A stretch of 22,187 nucleotides of DNA from DASYRM01 sp035646375 (GCA_035646375.1 DASRPM010000033.1:1-22187); one strand, 5' to 3'. Counted from the first letter of the stretch, positions 14,466 to 22,057 are shown. A program made the numbers and translations. The notes: generated by a model from the letters alone, not told the origin.

Positions 14466-15517
14466 GCGGTGCGCGCCTCGAGGCGGACTCGCGACGCGTC
14501 CTGCAGCCGCTTGTAGACGGCCACGTAGTCGCGCGCCATGCGCTCGGCCGTGAACCGCTTCTCGAAGGCGGCGCGGCAGACCGACCGATCGATCGCATCC
14601 ACCTGCCGCAGCGCCTCGACGGCCGCGTCGATCGAGTCCACTATCCAGCCGGTGACGCCGGGCTCGAGGAGCTCCGGCACCGAGCCGTCGGGCCACGCCA
14701 GCACCGGCGTGCCGCACGACAGCGCCTCGATCACCACCATGCCGAAGGGCTCCGGCCAGTCGATCGGGAAGAGCAGCGCGCGAGCGCCGCCGAGGAGGAC
14801 GGCCTTGTCCTCTTCGCCAATCTCTCCCAGGTAGCGCACGTGCGGCTGGTCCATCAGCTGCGCGATCTCGCGCTCGAAGTACTCCTTGTCGGCCGCGTCG
14901 ATCTTCGCCGCGATGCGCAGCTCCATGCCGGCGCGCCGCGCGATCTCGATGGCGCGATCGACGCGCTTCTCGGGCGAGATGCGGCCGACGAACGCGAGGT
15001 ACTGCTCGGGAGTCTCGCGACACGGCAGCAGGCGCGGCGGCAGCCCGTGATAGACGGTGGCGCACCAGTTCTGACTCGGATACGGCCGCCGCTGATGGTT
15101 GGAGATGGAGACGAACGGCGCGTCACTGAAGTCGTTCATCAGCGGCGTCAGTTCGTCGGAGTCGAGCCGGCCGTGCATCGTCGTCACCGACGGCGGCGCC
15201 AGATGGCGCGCCAGCGGCAGATGCAGGAACCCGGTGTGGAAGTGAATCACGTCGAAGCGGTGTGCCATACGCGACACGAGCTCGAGCTCTCGGATCTGCG
15301 GCGCCATGGTGTCACGCAAGGTCGTGTCGAGGCGCAGCGATTGCGGCGCCGCCGACACGAGACGCGCACGAGTCAGCGAATCGCCGCTGGCGAAGAGCGT
15401 GACGTCGTGGCCGAGCTCGACGAGGGCGTCGGTAAGATATGCAACGACCCGTTCCGTGCCTCCATAGGTGACGGGCGGAACGCGCTCGAACAGCGGAGCC
15501 ACCTGGGCAATACGCAT
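14462..15517 (-). CDS. GT4-family glycosyltransferase
   Basis: The 351-residue protein begins MRIAQVAPLFERVPPVTYGGTERVV, the N-terminal Rossmann domain and glycine-rich acceptor loop of GT-B retaining glycosyltransferases. His115 (TTMHGRLD) and FVGRISPEKR (177-186), which opens the donor-binding domain, follow. PEPFGMVVIEALSCGTPVLA (255-274) contains the E-x7-E motif (Glu256, Glu264) that contacts the nucleotide-sugar. It is cytoplasmic or peripheral to the membrane; donor and acceptor are unknown. ATG 15517 is chosen over an in-frame start at 15562 because the family begins at MRIAQ and GAGAAG precedes it. It lies 52 bases after the amidohydrolase stop and overlaps the debranching-like gene by four bases. 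Confidence 0.92.
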   Translation of the reverse strand: MRIAQVAPLFERVPPVTYGGTERVVAYLTDALVELGHDVTLFASGDSLTRARLVSAAPQSLRLDTTLRDTMAPQIRELELVSRMAHRFDVIHFHTGFLHLPLARHLAPPSVTTMHGRLDSDELTPLMNDFSDAPFVSISNHQRRPYPSQNWCATVYHGLPPRLLPCRETPEQYLAFVGRISPEKRVDRAIEIARRAGMELRIAAKIDAADKEYFEREIAQLMDQPHVRYLGEIGEEDKAVLLGGARALLFPIDWPEPFGMVVIEALSCGTPVLAWPDGSVPELLEPGVTGWIVDSIDAAVEALRQVDAIDRSVCRAAFEKRFTAERMARDYVAVYKRLQDASRVRLEARTA

Positions 15518-15569
15518 CGGCTTCTCGGACCTGTGCAAGCGTAGATCCGGCCGAGCCCGCAACGACAGC

Positions 15570-16625
15570 TCAGCGGCGTGGCAGGCTGAACAACGCTCGC
15601 GCGTTGAGGTGCGCGATCTTGCGGCGGTCGATCTCGCTGATCGGCGCCCGCTCGAGCCACGCCGTGGCCGGGTCCATCGGCTCGTAGGGATAGTCCACCG
15701 CGAACAGGATGCGATCGGCGCCGATCGTCAGCACCGCCCCGATGAGCGCCTGGTCGCTGAAGAAGCCGCTCGTGGACACGTAGAAGTTGTCGCAGAGATA
15801 GTCCTGCAGCCGCCGCTCGAGATACTTGCCGGCCGGGTTGAACTCGAAGCAGTGCTGAATCCGCCACGCGAAGTACGGCAGCGTTTCACCGAGATGGCCG
15901 AGCACCACGGTCAGCGAGGGAAACCGGTCGAACAGCCCGCTGTGCACCAGCCGCAGCGCGTGTGAGGCGGTTTCCGGCGCGAAGCCCCAGGTGGCGCCGA
16001 TCAGCTGCGCGTGGCCGTCGTGCACCCGCTGGTCGAGGGCCGGCCGCGGGTGCAGGTAGATCGGCACGCGCAGGTGAGCCACCGCCTCCCAGAACGGCAG
16101 CAGCCGCGGCGCGTCGAGGTACTCGCCGCCGCGGTCGCCGGCCACGTTGGTGTAGCCGTTGATCATCGCGCCCTTGAATCCGAGCTGCGTGACGGCGCGC
16201 TCAAGCTCGCGGGCGCCAGCCTCCGGGTCGTGAAGCGCGACGCTGGCGAGCCCGGCGAATCGGCCCGGGTGCCGCGCAATCGCGCTGGCCAGCGTGTCGT
16301 TGATCTCGCGCGCCGCCGCGGCGGCGAGCGCCGGGTCCTCGATCCCCTGCGCACCGGGCACCGTGTGCGAGAGCACGCTGAGGTCGATGCCTGCGGCGTC
16401 CATGGCGGCGACACGCTCGTCGAAGTCCACGAGGCGCGCCTCGACGAGCGACATCCAGGTGCGGTCGTAGCCCATCGAGGCGACGAGGCGCGACAGGTCG
16501 ATCTGCTGAGCGCTGCCGGATGGCGCCGCGAGCACGTTGAAGTGCTCCTCGACGGCCACCTTGGGCAGCGGCGGTCGCGGCGGGGGCGCGCCGACGGCGG
16601 GCAAGGTGTAAGTCACGAGAGGCAC
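15570..16625 (-). CDS. amidohydrolase-2 family protein (ACMSD/gamma-resorcylate-decarboxylase-like)
   Basis: The 351-residue frame contains VAVEEHFNV (23-31), the first-strand metal motif of the decarboxylase branch of the amidohydrolase superfamily. Family positions follow in order: FDERVAAMDAAGIDLSVLS, FAGLASVALHDPEAGARELE, FKGAMINGY, IYLHPRP (metal His192), LGHLGETLPYFAWR (His244) and ILFAVDYPYE (Asp311). Relatives decarboxylate aromatic acids such as gamma-resorcylate, 2,3-dihydroxybenzoate or aminocarboxymuconate semialdehyde in a TIM barrel with Zn or Mn. Substrate is unknown and no aromatic pathway genes are nearby. The start is uncertain: GTG 16625 opens the frame, GTG 16616 and GTG 16559 are alternatives, and none has a clear Shine-Dalgarno sequence. 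It is the first gene of the minus-strand operon. Confidence 0.87.
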   Translation of the reverse strand: MPLVTYTLPAVGAPPPRPPLPKVAVEEHFNVLAAPSGSAQQIDLSRLVASMGYDRTWMSLVEARLVDFDERVAAMDAAGIDLSVLSHTVPGAQGIEDPALAAAAAREINDTLASAIARHPGRFAGLASVALHDPEAGARELERAVTQLGFKGAMINGYTNVAGDRGGEYLDAPRLLPFWEAVAHLRVPIYLHPRPALDQRVHDGHAQLIGATWGFAPETASHALRLVHSGLFDRFPSLTVVLGHLGETLPYFAWRIQHCFEFNPAGKYLERRLQDYLCDNFYVSTSGFFSDQALIGAVLTIGADRILFAVDYPYEPMDPATAWLERAPISEIDRRKIAHLNARALFSLPRR

Positions 16626-16649
16626 ACTGTTCAGTCAGTCTGCCGTGGC

Positions 16650-16655
16650 TGTCAA
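16650..16655 (-). promoter_or_regulatory. candidate -35 box (TTGACA) for the minus-strand operon
   Basis: The minus strand reads CTTGACAGCC here, a perfect -35 hexamer. The expected -10 position 16-18 bases on has only a weak match (around GAACAG). Initiation would fall near 16619, which favours a translation start downstream of GTG 16625. Confidence 0.3.
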
Positions 16656-16658
16656 GCG

Positions 16659-16675
16659 CGGGCACAATCGTTGCT
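16659..16675 (+). promoter_or_regulatory. strong sigma-54-type promoter motif
   Basis: The sequence CGGGCACAATCGTTGCT has GG (16661-16662) and GC (16673-16674) with exact ten-base spacing and matches 12 of 14 specified positions of YTGGCACGRNNNTTGCW, including GGCAC and TTGCT. It is the best match of this kind in the window. Predicted initiation falls at about 16685-16687, directly before the ATG at 16688. Confidence 0.6.
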
Positions 16676-16687
16676 CCTTCTTCCCAC

Positions 16688-17683
16688 ATGAGGAAGAAAT
16701 TTCAACTGAACCGCTGGGGCGCGGCCCTGGCGCTGGCGATCTTCACCGGCTCCTGCGCCGGCATGGCGGCGCCGAAGACCACCGTAGCCGAGCAGTCGCA
16801 GGTCGACCTCGGCGCACTGTGGATCGAGCCGGCGAATCTCGCCTCGCGCAACTTCTTCGACGGCGCGGGCGGGCGCGCGCAGGCGCCGCCCGAGGCCGCG
16901 TCCTTCCAGGTCCTCGCCGTGGATACCAAGGGGTACAGCGGCGGCTACGACGTGCGCGACAGCCAGGGCGTAAAGTGGAGCGTGAAAGTTGGGAAGGAAG
17001 CGCAGCCCGAGGTGGCGGTCTCGCGGGTGCTGTGGGGGCTCGGCTTCCATCAACCGGCCGCGTATGTCGTGACGAACTGGCGTGCCGAGGGCGCAGCGGT
17101 CCCGGCCGAGGATCTCCAGCTGGCGCGCTTCCGGCGCGACACCGAAGGCCAGGAAGTCGTGGGCGACTGGTCGTGGTACGAGAACCCGTTTGTCGGAACC
17201 CAACCCTACCAGGGCCTCGTCGTCGCCAATCTGATGCTGAACAACTGGGACTGGAAGACCTCGAACAACAAGATCTACAACCGGCATGGGGAGCAGGACG
17301 GGCCGCGGCAGGTGTACGTCGTGCGCGACCTCGGCGCCTCGCTCGGCAAGACCAGCTTCCCGAAGTTCCTGCGATGGACGCCGATGCGTGGCTTCGGACA
17401 AGGTTCACGCAACGACGTCGCCGGCTTCGAGGAACAGGGTTTCATCAAAGGGCTCGAGGGTCAGCGCGTCCAGTTCCACTACAACGGCATTCACAACAAG
17501 ATTGTGGAAACGGTGACGGTGAACGACGTCGTCTGGACGTGCCGGCTGATGGCCCGCATCTCGGACGAGCAGTGGCGCGATGCCTTCCGCGCCGCGGGCT
17601 TCACGCCCGGCGAGCAGCAACGCTACGTGCAGAAGCTGAAGTCGAAGATCCGCGACGGTCTCGCGCTGGCAGGGCCGGCCTGA
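16688..17683 (+). CDS. secreted protein with HipA/PI-kinase-like motifs, function unknown
   Basis: This 331-residue protein has an export signal (about 1-28; TGSCAG could be a weak lipobox at Cys23). The mature part looks like an atypical kinase: VKWSVKVGKEAQPEVAVSRVLWGLGF (95-120) resembles the HipA/phosphatidylinositol-kinase strand Lys followed by a helix Glu (Lys100, Glu108). LMLNNWDWKTSNNKIY (182-197) resembles the catalytic D-x-K/H-x-x-N loop (Asp188, Asn193 or Asn194), and VYVVRDLGASLGK (209-221) resembles the metal-binding Asp segment (Asp214). I recall similar secreted proteins from Acidobacteria-like genomes, all hypothetical. If active it would phosphorylate something outside the cytoplasm, where ATP is scarce; it may instead be a pseudokinase. 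No Shine-Dalgarno sequence precedes the ATG. Confidence 0.8.
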   Translation: MRKKFQLNRWGAALALAIFTGSCAGMAAPKTTVAEQSQVDLGALWIEPANLASRNFFDGAGGRAQAPPEAASFQVLAVDTKGYSGGYDVRDSQGVKWSVKVGKEAQPEVAVSRVLWGLGFHQPAAYVVTNWRAEGAAVPAEDLQLARFRRDTEGQEVVGDWSWYENPFVGTQPYQGLVVANLMLNNWDWKTSNNKIYNRHGEQDGPRQVYVVRDLGASLGKTSFPKFLRWTPMRGFGQGSRNDVAGFEEQGFIKGLEGQRVQFHYNGIHNKIVETVTVNDVVWTCRLMARISDEQWRDAFRAAGFTPGEQQRYVQKLKSKIRDGLALAGPA

Positions 17684-17698
17684 CGACGGGGCGGCCTG

Positions 17699-17725
17699 AA
17701 AAAAGGGCGGCCTGAAGGCCGCCCT
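17699..17725 (-). terminator. intrinsic terminator for the DUF3761-like gene
   Basis: AGGGCGGCC (17704-17712) and GGCCGCCCT (17717-17725) form a perfect 9-bp stem with a TGAA/TTCA loop. On the minus strand the hairpin is followed by six T (17704-17699), the classical rho-independent form, 20 bases past the stop of the minus-strand gene. It may also stop plus-strand transcription from the kinase-like gene. Confidence 0.8.
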
Positions 17726-17729
17726 CTAC

Positions 17730-17757
17730 ATCTACTTCTTCACATCTACTTCTTCAC
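17730..17757. repeat. 14-bp tandem duplication at the 3' end of the DUF3761-like gene
   Basis: ATCTACTTCTTCAC occurs twice without a gap (17730-17743 and 17744-17757). On the minus strand each copy reads as Val-Lys-Lys-stop material, so the second copy lies just past the real stop at 17746-17748. Confidence 0.85.
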
Positions 17758-18054
17758 GCCGCCGTGATCCTTGCACGCGTCGACCGGGTTGTCGCCGCTG
17801 TGCTCTTTGCCGTCGGCGCAGATCGCCACGATGTCGCCGGTCACCGCGTTCTTCACGGCACGGGTGCCCTTCTTCGTGGCCTTCGCCGTGGCCTTGCCAG
17901 CGTGCTTGGCCGCGCTGCCGGCATCCTTGCCCGCTTCCTTGGCCTGTTCGCCGGCCTTCTTGGCTTCGTCCTTCGCGCCCGTCTGTGCCGCCGCCGGGTA
18001 CGTCGCGCCGAGGCACAGCGCAAGGATGAGGCTTCTCGCGATCAGTCGCTTCAT
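17746..18054 (-). CDS. small secreted DUF3761-like protein with an Ala/Lys-rich middle
   Basis: This 102-residue protein has a signal peptide (MKRLIARSLILALCLGATYPAAAQ). Residues 25-70 are a low-complexity Ala/Lys/Gly stretch (AKKAGEQAKEAGKDAGSAAK) that is probably helical and LEA-like. The C-terminus IVAICADGKEHSGDNPVDACKDHGGVKK has two Cys (79 and 94) and the closing C-x2-HGG of the DUF3761 family, small exported proteins of unknown role. GGGAGGGAG precedes the ATG, a strong ribosome-binding site. It is divergent from the DUF6496 gene and ends in an intrinsic terminator. A weak sigma-54-like GG-N10-GC element lies upstream. Exported and probably stress-related, by composition and context only. 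Confidence 0.8.
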   Translation of the reverse strand: MKRLIARSLILALCLGATYPAAAQTGAKDEAKKAGEQAKEAGKDAGSAAKHAGKATAKATKKGTRAVKNAVTGDIVAICADGKEHSGDNPVDACKDHGGVKK

Positions 18055-18120
18055 GGTGCTCCCTCCCCTGAGATCCGTCTCACCCCCCTCGATGCACGAA
18101 CGAGGCCGAGTCGTTCCGCC

Positions 18121-18137
18121 GCGGCCCACCGATTGCT
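18121..18137 (+). promoter_or_regulatory. weak sigma-54-like motif upstream of the DUF6496 gene
   Basis: GCGGCCCACCGATTGCT has GG (18123-18124) and GC (18135-18136) at ten-base spacing and a full TTGCT, but only 9 of 14 specified positions match. Initiation near 18148 would leave a 58-base leader. Confidence 0.3.
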
Positions 18138-18206
18138 TGATGCGCACGTGCGGGGCCGCAGCCTCGTCCTTGCGGCACCGCTCGTCAATACACAGAGGAG
18201 CTGGCA

Positions 18207-18656
18207 ATGCCCGAGAAGAGAACCATGAAGAAAGCGCGCGCGGCCAAACGTGCCGGCAAGGCGCCGAGCAGCCAGGCCGGCGAGTTCGTGCACGAAGAGA
18301 TCGAGCACGTCCGCGAAGGCAAGCACGGCGCGCGCTCCACCAAGCAGGCGATCGCCATCGGTCTGTCGAAGGCGCGCCGGGCCGGCGTCAAGCTGCCCCC
18401 GCCGCCCTCGAGCGCGAAGGCGAGCACGCGGAAGAGCGCGGCGGCGGCGAGCCGCGCCGGCAAGCGGCGGCGGAAGCCGTCGCCGCGGCGGTCGCGCGCC
18501 ATGCTGCGCAGGCTGAAGCGCGAGCCGCGGAGCACCGTGTCCACGAAGGCGTTGTCGCGTCAGGCCACTGCCGCCGCGCGCCGGCGATCGGCCGCGGCAC
18601 GGAAGCGCTCGGCGCAGAAGGCCGTGCGCACGCGGCGTCGCCGCTCGGCCGCCTGA
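18207..18656 (+). CDS. DUF6496 protein with histone-H1-like basic tail
   Basis: The 149-residue protein contains PSSQAGEFVHEEIEHVREGKHGARSTKQAIAIGLSKARRAGVKLPPP (about 20-66), the core of DUF6496, a small domain of unknown function. The rest (about 67-149) is almost entirely Lys, Arg, Ala, Ser and Pro (KRRRKPSPRRSRAMLRRLKR, AARRRSAAARKRSAQKAVRTRRRRSAA), like bacterial histone-H1-like proteins. This suggests nucleic-acid binding, possibly nucleoid compaction under stress; that is inference. GAGGAG lies seven bases before the ATG. It is divergent from the DUF3761-like gene. Confidence 0.85.
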   Translation: MPEKRTMKKARAAKRAGKAPSSQAGEFVHEEIEHVREGKHGARSTKQAIAIGLSKARRAGVKLPPPPSSAKASTRKSAAAASRAGKRRRKPSPRRSRAMLRRLKREPRSTVSTKALSRQATAAARRRSAAARKRSAQKAVRTRRRRSAA

Positions 18657-18698
18657 GGCCGGGATCCATACGCCTGGAACATTGACGACGGCGCGGAA

Positions 18699-18719
18699 CG
18701 GCGCCAGACGCTGGCGCCG
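18699..18719 (+). terminator. GC-rich hairpin after the DUF6496 gene
   Basis: CGGCGCCA (18699-18706) and TGGCGCCG (18712-18719) form a perfect 8-bp stem with a five-base loop, 43 bases past the stop. No T-tract follows, so termination is only probable. Confidence 0.4.
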
Positions 18720-18759
18720 ACCCGCGCCGCGACGGCCGCCGTCTACCTCGATCGAGGCA

Positions 18760-18787
18760 TTCAACCCCCCCCTCTCCGACATAGAAT
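18760..18787 (+). promoter_or_regulatory. candidate promoter of the TonB-dependent receptor gene
   Basis: TAGAAT (18782-18787) is a good -10 hexamer; TTCAAC (18760-18765) with a 16-base C-rich spacer is a weak -35. The leader would be about 65 bases. Confidence 0.4.
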
Positions 18788-18860
18788 CCCGTCGCGATTT
18801 CGGCGCCGCGGACTGACACCAGGCGCCGGGCCGATCGCGGGATTCCCTGAAGGAGAGTTC

Positions 18861-21800
18861 ATGCCCAGAGTGTGTACTGCCCTCGTCGTCGCGCTTGGAG
18901 TGTTCGTCCTGTCTTCATCGTCCGCATTCGCGCAGGCCACGATTACCGGTGTGGTGCGCGACAGCTCCGGAGGGGTGCTTCCGGGTGTTACCGTCGAAGT
19001 CTCCAGTCCAGCGCTCATCGAGCGCGTCCGCTCCTCGGTCACCGACGGCGACGGTCTGTACCGCGTCGTGGACCTGCGGGCCGGCACGTACACCCTGACC
19101 TTCGCCCTGCCAGGATTCAGCACCGTCAGGCGCGAGGGCATTCAGTTGACCGGCACGTTCGTGGCCACGATCAACGCGCAGCTCTCGGTCGGCGCGGTCC
19201 AGGAGACCGTCACGGTCACCGGCGAGACGCCGCTCGTGGACGTGCAGAGCGTCAATCGCCAGACGACGATGGACAACGACCTCATCAACGCCATTCCGGC
19301 CGCGCGTTCGTACGGCGGCCTGATGACGCTGATGCCGAACACGGTGGTGCAGGGCGGCGCGGCCTCGAACGCGCAGGTCGTGCCGAACATGGTGGTGTTC
19401 GGCGGCGCCGGTGGCCGGACCAACGAAGGGCGGCTGCAGGTGGACGGGTTGAGCGTCGGCACGGCCTTCAACGGCGCGGGTGTGTCGGCCTACGTGGCCG
19501 ACGTCAACAACGCGCAGGAAGTGGTGCTCACCTCGTCGGGTGGCATGGGCGAGGCCGAGGCAGGCGGACCGACGCTGAACATCGTGCCGAAGGAAGGCGG
19601 CAACCGCATCAGCGGCCAGGGCTACCTCGCGCAGGTCAGCGAGGGGATGATCGGCAGCAACTACAGCGACGAGCTCAAGGCGCGCGGCCTGACCACGCCC
19701 GGGTCCTACACCAAGATCTGGGACTACAACCTCGGCATCGGCGGCCCGATCATGAAGGACCGGCTGTGGTACTTCCTGCAGGTCCGCCAGGAGGGCTACG
19801 AGAACACCATCCCCGGCATGTTCGCGAACCAGAACGCCGGCGACGCGACCAAGTGGTTCTACACGGCCGACCGGTCGCGGCCGGCCGCCGGCGCGGCCTC
19901 GTTCCAGACGACCGCGCTGCGCCTGACGTCGCAACTGTCGGCGCGGAACAAGATCACGGTGTTCTGGGACGAGCAGATCCCGTGCGAGGGCGCGGCCTTC
20001 GGTGATGCCGAGGGGTGCCGCAACTCCGGCGACGACCGGATCATCTGCGCCGGCGCCTCGCCGACGCCCGCGTGCAGCGCGACGACCGCGCCGGAAGCCG
20101 GCGCCTACCGCAACGTCGGCCAGCGCGTGCAGCAGGCGCGGTGGACGTCACCGCTCACGAGCCGGATGCTGGCCGAGGCCGGCCTCGGGACCTACAGCAG
20201 CCACTGGGGCGGCAAGCCGATGCCCGGAGCCAACTCGTCGCAGCTCACTCGGGTGATGGACCAGTGCCTTGTCGGCGCCGGCGTGCCCGGCGCGCCGTGC
20301 GAGCACGGTATCGCCAACCTCAATTACCGCTCGCCGAACTGGGGCGACAACTTCGCGCTGGTCGTCAACTACCGCGGCAGCCTCTCCTACATCGCCGGCT
20401 CGCACAGCGTGAAGGTGGGCTACCAGGGGTCGCACCTCGGCGACAACCGCATCGGGTACAGCAGCGACTCGGCGCTCACCTACCGCTTCAACAACGGCGT
20501 GCCGAACCAGATCACCCAGACGCTCAACGGGTTCGAGACGCTGCAGCGCGTGCGCACGAGCGCCTTCTACGCGCAGGACGCGTGGACGTTGGGACGGATG
20601 ACGGTGCAGGGCGCACTGCGCTACGACCGCGCCTGGAGCTATTTCCCCGAGCAGACGGTCGGACCGCATCGCTTCTTCCCGGTCGCCAAGACGTATGCGT
20701 TCACCGAGGGCTCGGCCTACAACGACCTCTCGCCGCGCGGCGGCGTGGCCCTCGACGTCTTCGGGAACGGCAAGACGTCGGTGAAGTTCAACGTCGGCCG
20801 CTACCTCGAGGCGGCGCAGAACGGCGGCTTCTTCATCACCAACAACCCCACGGGACGTCTGTCGACGACCAGCGCCCGCACCTGGGGCGACTCCGACCTC
20901 GACTTCGTGCCCGACTGCAACCTGCTCGACCAGAACGCCAACGGCGAGTGCGGCGTCGGCAACCGCAACTTCGGCACCGAGGTGGTCTCCTCGACGCTCG
21001 ACCCGTCGCTCGTGACCGGCTGGGGCGTGCGTACCGGCGACTGGCAGTGGGGCGCGGCGCTCCAGCAGCAGCTGCTGCCGCGCATCTCGGCGGAAGTCAA
21101 CTATCAGCGCCGCTGGCTGATGAACTTCGCCGCCACGGACAACCGCAATCTGACGCCGTCCGACTACGACGCGTTCGCCGTGATCATCCCGACCGACAGC
21201 CGGCTGCCCGATGGGGGCGGCGGCACCCTGCCGGGGCTGTACAACATCACGGCGGCGGCCAACACCCGCCTCACCGACAACTTCGTCACGCTGGCCGATC
21301 GGATCGGCGAGCAGACACAGTCCACCGATTCGGTGAGCCTCAACGTCACGGCGCGGCCGCGGGGCGGCCTCACGCTGCAGGGCGGCTTCAACTACGCGCG
21401 AACGGCGTCCGACGCGTGTGCGATTCACAACGCGCTGCCCGAGTACACGGTCCTCGGCGGCATCATCGGCACGACGAATCCCTGGTGCGCCACCACAGTG
21501 AGCCTGTTCCGCACGACGGCGCTGGGGTCCTACATCGTGCCAAAGGTCGACGTGCAGATCGGCTTCACGCTGCGCAGCGACCAGGGCGCGTCGCTCAACG
21601 CCAACTACACGACGACGTCGGCCAACACCACGCTCGGCCGTCCGTTCGCCGGCGCGAGCACGACGATCACGGCCAACCTGGTCGAGCCGGGCACGCTCTA
21701 CGGCGACCGCGTCAACCAGTTCGACCTGCGCATCGCCAAGGTGCTCCGCTTCGGGGGCACCACGACCAACGTTGGCGTGGACCTCTTCAACCTGCTCAAC

Positions 21801-21908
21801 GCCAGCCCGGTGCTGACCTACAACGAGGCCTTTACCGCGACCTGGCTGCGTCCCAACTCCGTGCTGCAGGCGCGCTTCGTGAAGGTGAGCGCGCAAATCG
21901 GCTTCTAG
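18861..21908 (+). CDS. TonB-dependent receptor with N-terminal carboxypeptidase-regulatory-like domain
   Basis: This 1015-residue outer-membrane protein has a signal peptide cut after SAFA (about residue 24). An Ig-like carboxypeptidase-regulatory domain follows (about 26-105): ITGVVRDSSGGVLPGVTVEV, DGDGLYRVVDLRAGTYTLTFALPGF. Then come QETVTVTGETPLVDV leading into a plug domain (VNRQTTMDNDLINAIPAARSYGGLMTLMPN, with GGRTNEGRLQVDGL) and a long beta-barrel of Tyr/Asn-rich strands. It ends in an aromatic-terminal strand (VKVSAQIGF), as expected for barrel insertion. Several Cys pairs lie in predicted surface loops (CEGAAFGDAEGC; CNLLDQNANGEC). This architecture resembles the many oligosaccharide- or peptide-uptake receptors of Acidobacteriota; the substrate is unknown and no SusD-like partner follows. 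GAAGGAGAG lies just before the ATG. Confidence 0.95.
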   Translation: MPRVCTALVVALGVFVLSSSSAFAQATITGVVRDSSGGVLPGVTVEVSSPALIERVRSSVTDGDGLYRVVDLRAGTYTLTFALPGFSTVRREGIQLTGTFVATINAQLSVGAVQETVTVTGETPLVDVQSVNRQTTMDNDLINAIPAARSYGGLMTLMPNTVVQGGAASNAQVVPNMVVFGGAGGRTNEGRLQVDGLSVGTAFNGAGVSAYVADVNNAQEVVLTSSGGMGEAEAGGPTLNIVPKEGGNRISGQGYLAQVSEGMIGSNYSDELKARGLTTPGSYTKIWDYNLGIGGPIMKDRLWYFLQVRQEGYENTIPGMFANQNAGDATKWFYTADRSRPAAGAASFQTTALRLTSQLSARNKITVFWDEQIPCEGAAFGDAEGCRNSGDDRIICAGASPTPACSATTAPEAGAYRNVGQRVQQARWTSPLTSRMLAEAGLGTYSSHWGGKPMPGANSSQLTRVMDQCLVGAGVPGAPCEHGIANLNYRSPNWGDNFALVVNYRGSLSYIAGSHSVKVGYQGSHLGDNRIGYSSDSALTYRFNNGVPNQITQTLNGFETLQRVRTSAFYAQDAWTLGRMTVQGALRYDRAWSYFPEQTVGPHRFFPVAKTYAFTEGSAYNDLSPRGGVALDVFGNGKTSVKFNVGRYLEAAQNGGFFITNNPTGRLSTTSARTWGDSDLDFVPDCNLLDQNANGECGVGNRNFGTEVVSSTLDPSLVTGWGVRTGDWQWGAALQQQLLPRISAEVNYQRRWLMNFAATDNRNLTPSDYDAFAVIIPTDSRLPDGGGGTLPGLYNITAAANTRLTDNFVTLADRIGEQTQSTDSVSLNVTARPRGGLTLQGGFNYARTASDACAIHNALPEYTVLGGIIGTTNPWCATTVSLFRTTALGSYIVPKVDVQIGFTLRSDQGASLNANYTTTSANTTLGRPFAGASTTITANLVEPGTLYGDRVNQFDLRIAKVLRFGGTTTNVGVDLFNLLNASPVLTYNEAFTATWLRPNSVLQARFVKVSAQIGF

Positions 21909-21928
21909 GAACGAATACGACCACCAAC

Positions 21929-21968
21929 GGGCCCGCTCCAGGCACTCCTGGGGCGGGCCCTTCTTGTT
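21929..21968 (+). terminator. intrinsic terminator of the TonB-dependent receptor gene
   Basis: A 14-bp stem, GGGCCCGCTCCAGG (21929-21942) with CCTGGGGCGGGCCC (21947-21960), one G-T pair and a CACT loop, is followed by TTCTTGTT. It begins 21 bases after the stop. Confidence 0.88.
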
Positions 21969-22037
21969 CAGGGCGTCTAATTTTCGTCTAGTTCTTCTGC
22001 ACTACCTCCCCAGGGTCAGTCCGGCCCGGCATCTGAC

Positions 22038-22057
22038 CTATAGCGAATTGGTATAGG
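22038..22057 (+). promoter_or_regulatory. CCTATA/TATAGG inverted repeat in the upstream region of the last gene
   Basis: CCTATA (22038-22043) and TATAGG (22052-22057) form a perfect 6-bp inverted repeat in an AT-richer patch, 68 bases before the last ATG. GGTATAGG could act as a -10 element but no -35 is recognisable. The rest of 21969-22125 shows nothing further. Confidence 0.3.

Noticed and set aside
12246..14516. 756-codon plus-strand frame opposite the debranching enzyme
   Set aside because: Antisense shadow of a gene with conserved glycosidase motifs.
11644..14598. Possible giant fusion of the secreted protein with upstream sequence
   Set aside because: The frame merely stays open through the debranching-enzyme gene in the wrong frame; a signal peptide at 12261 marks the real start.
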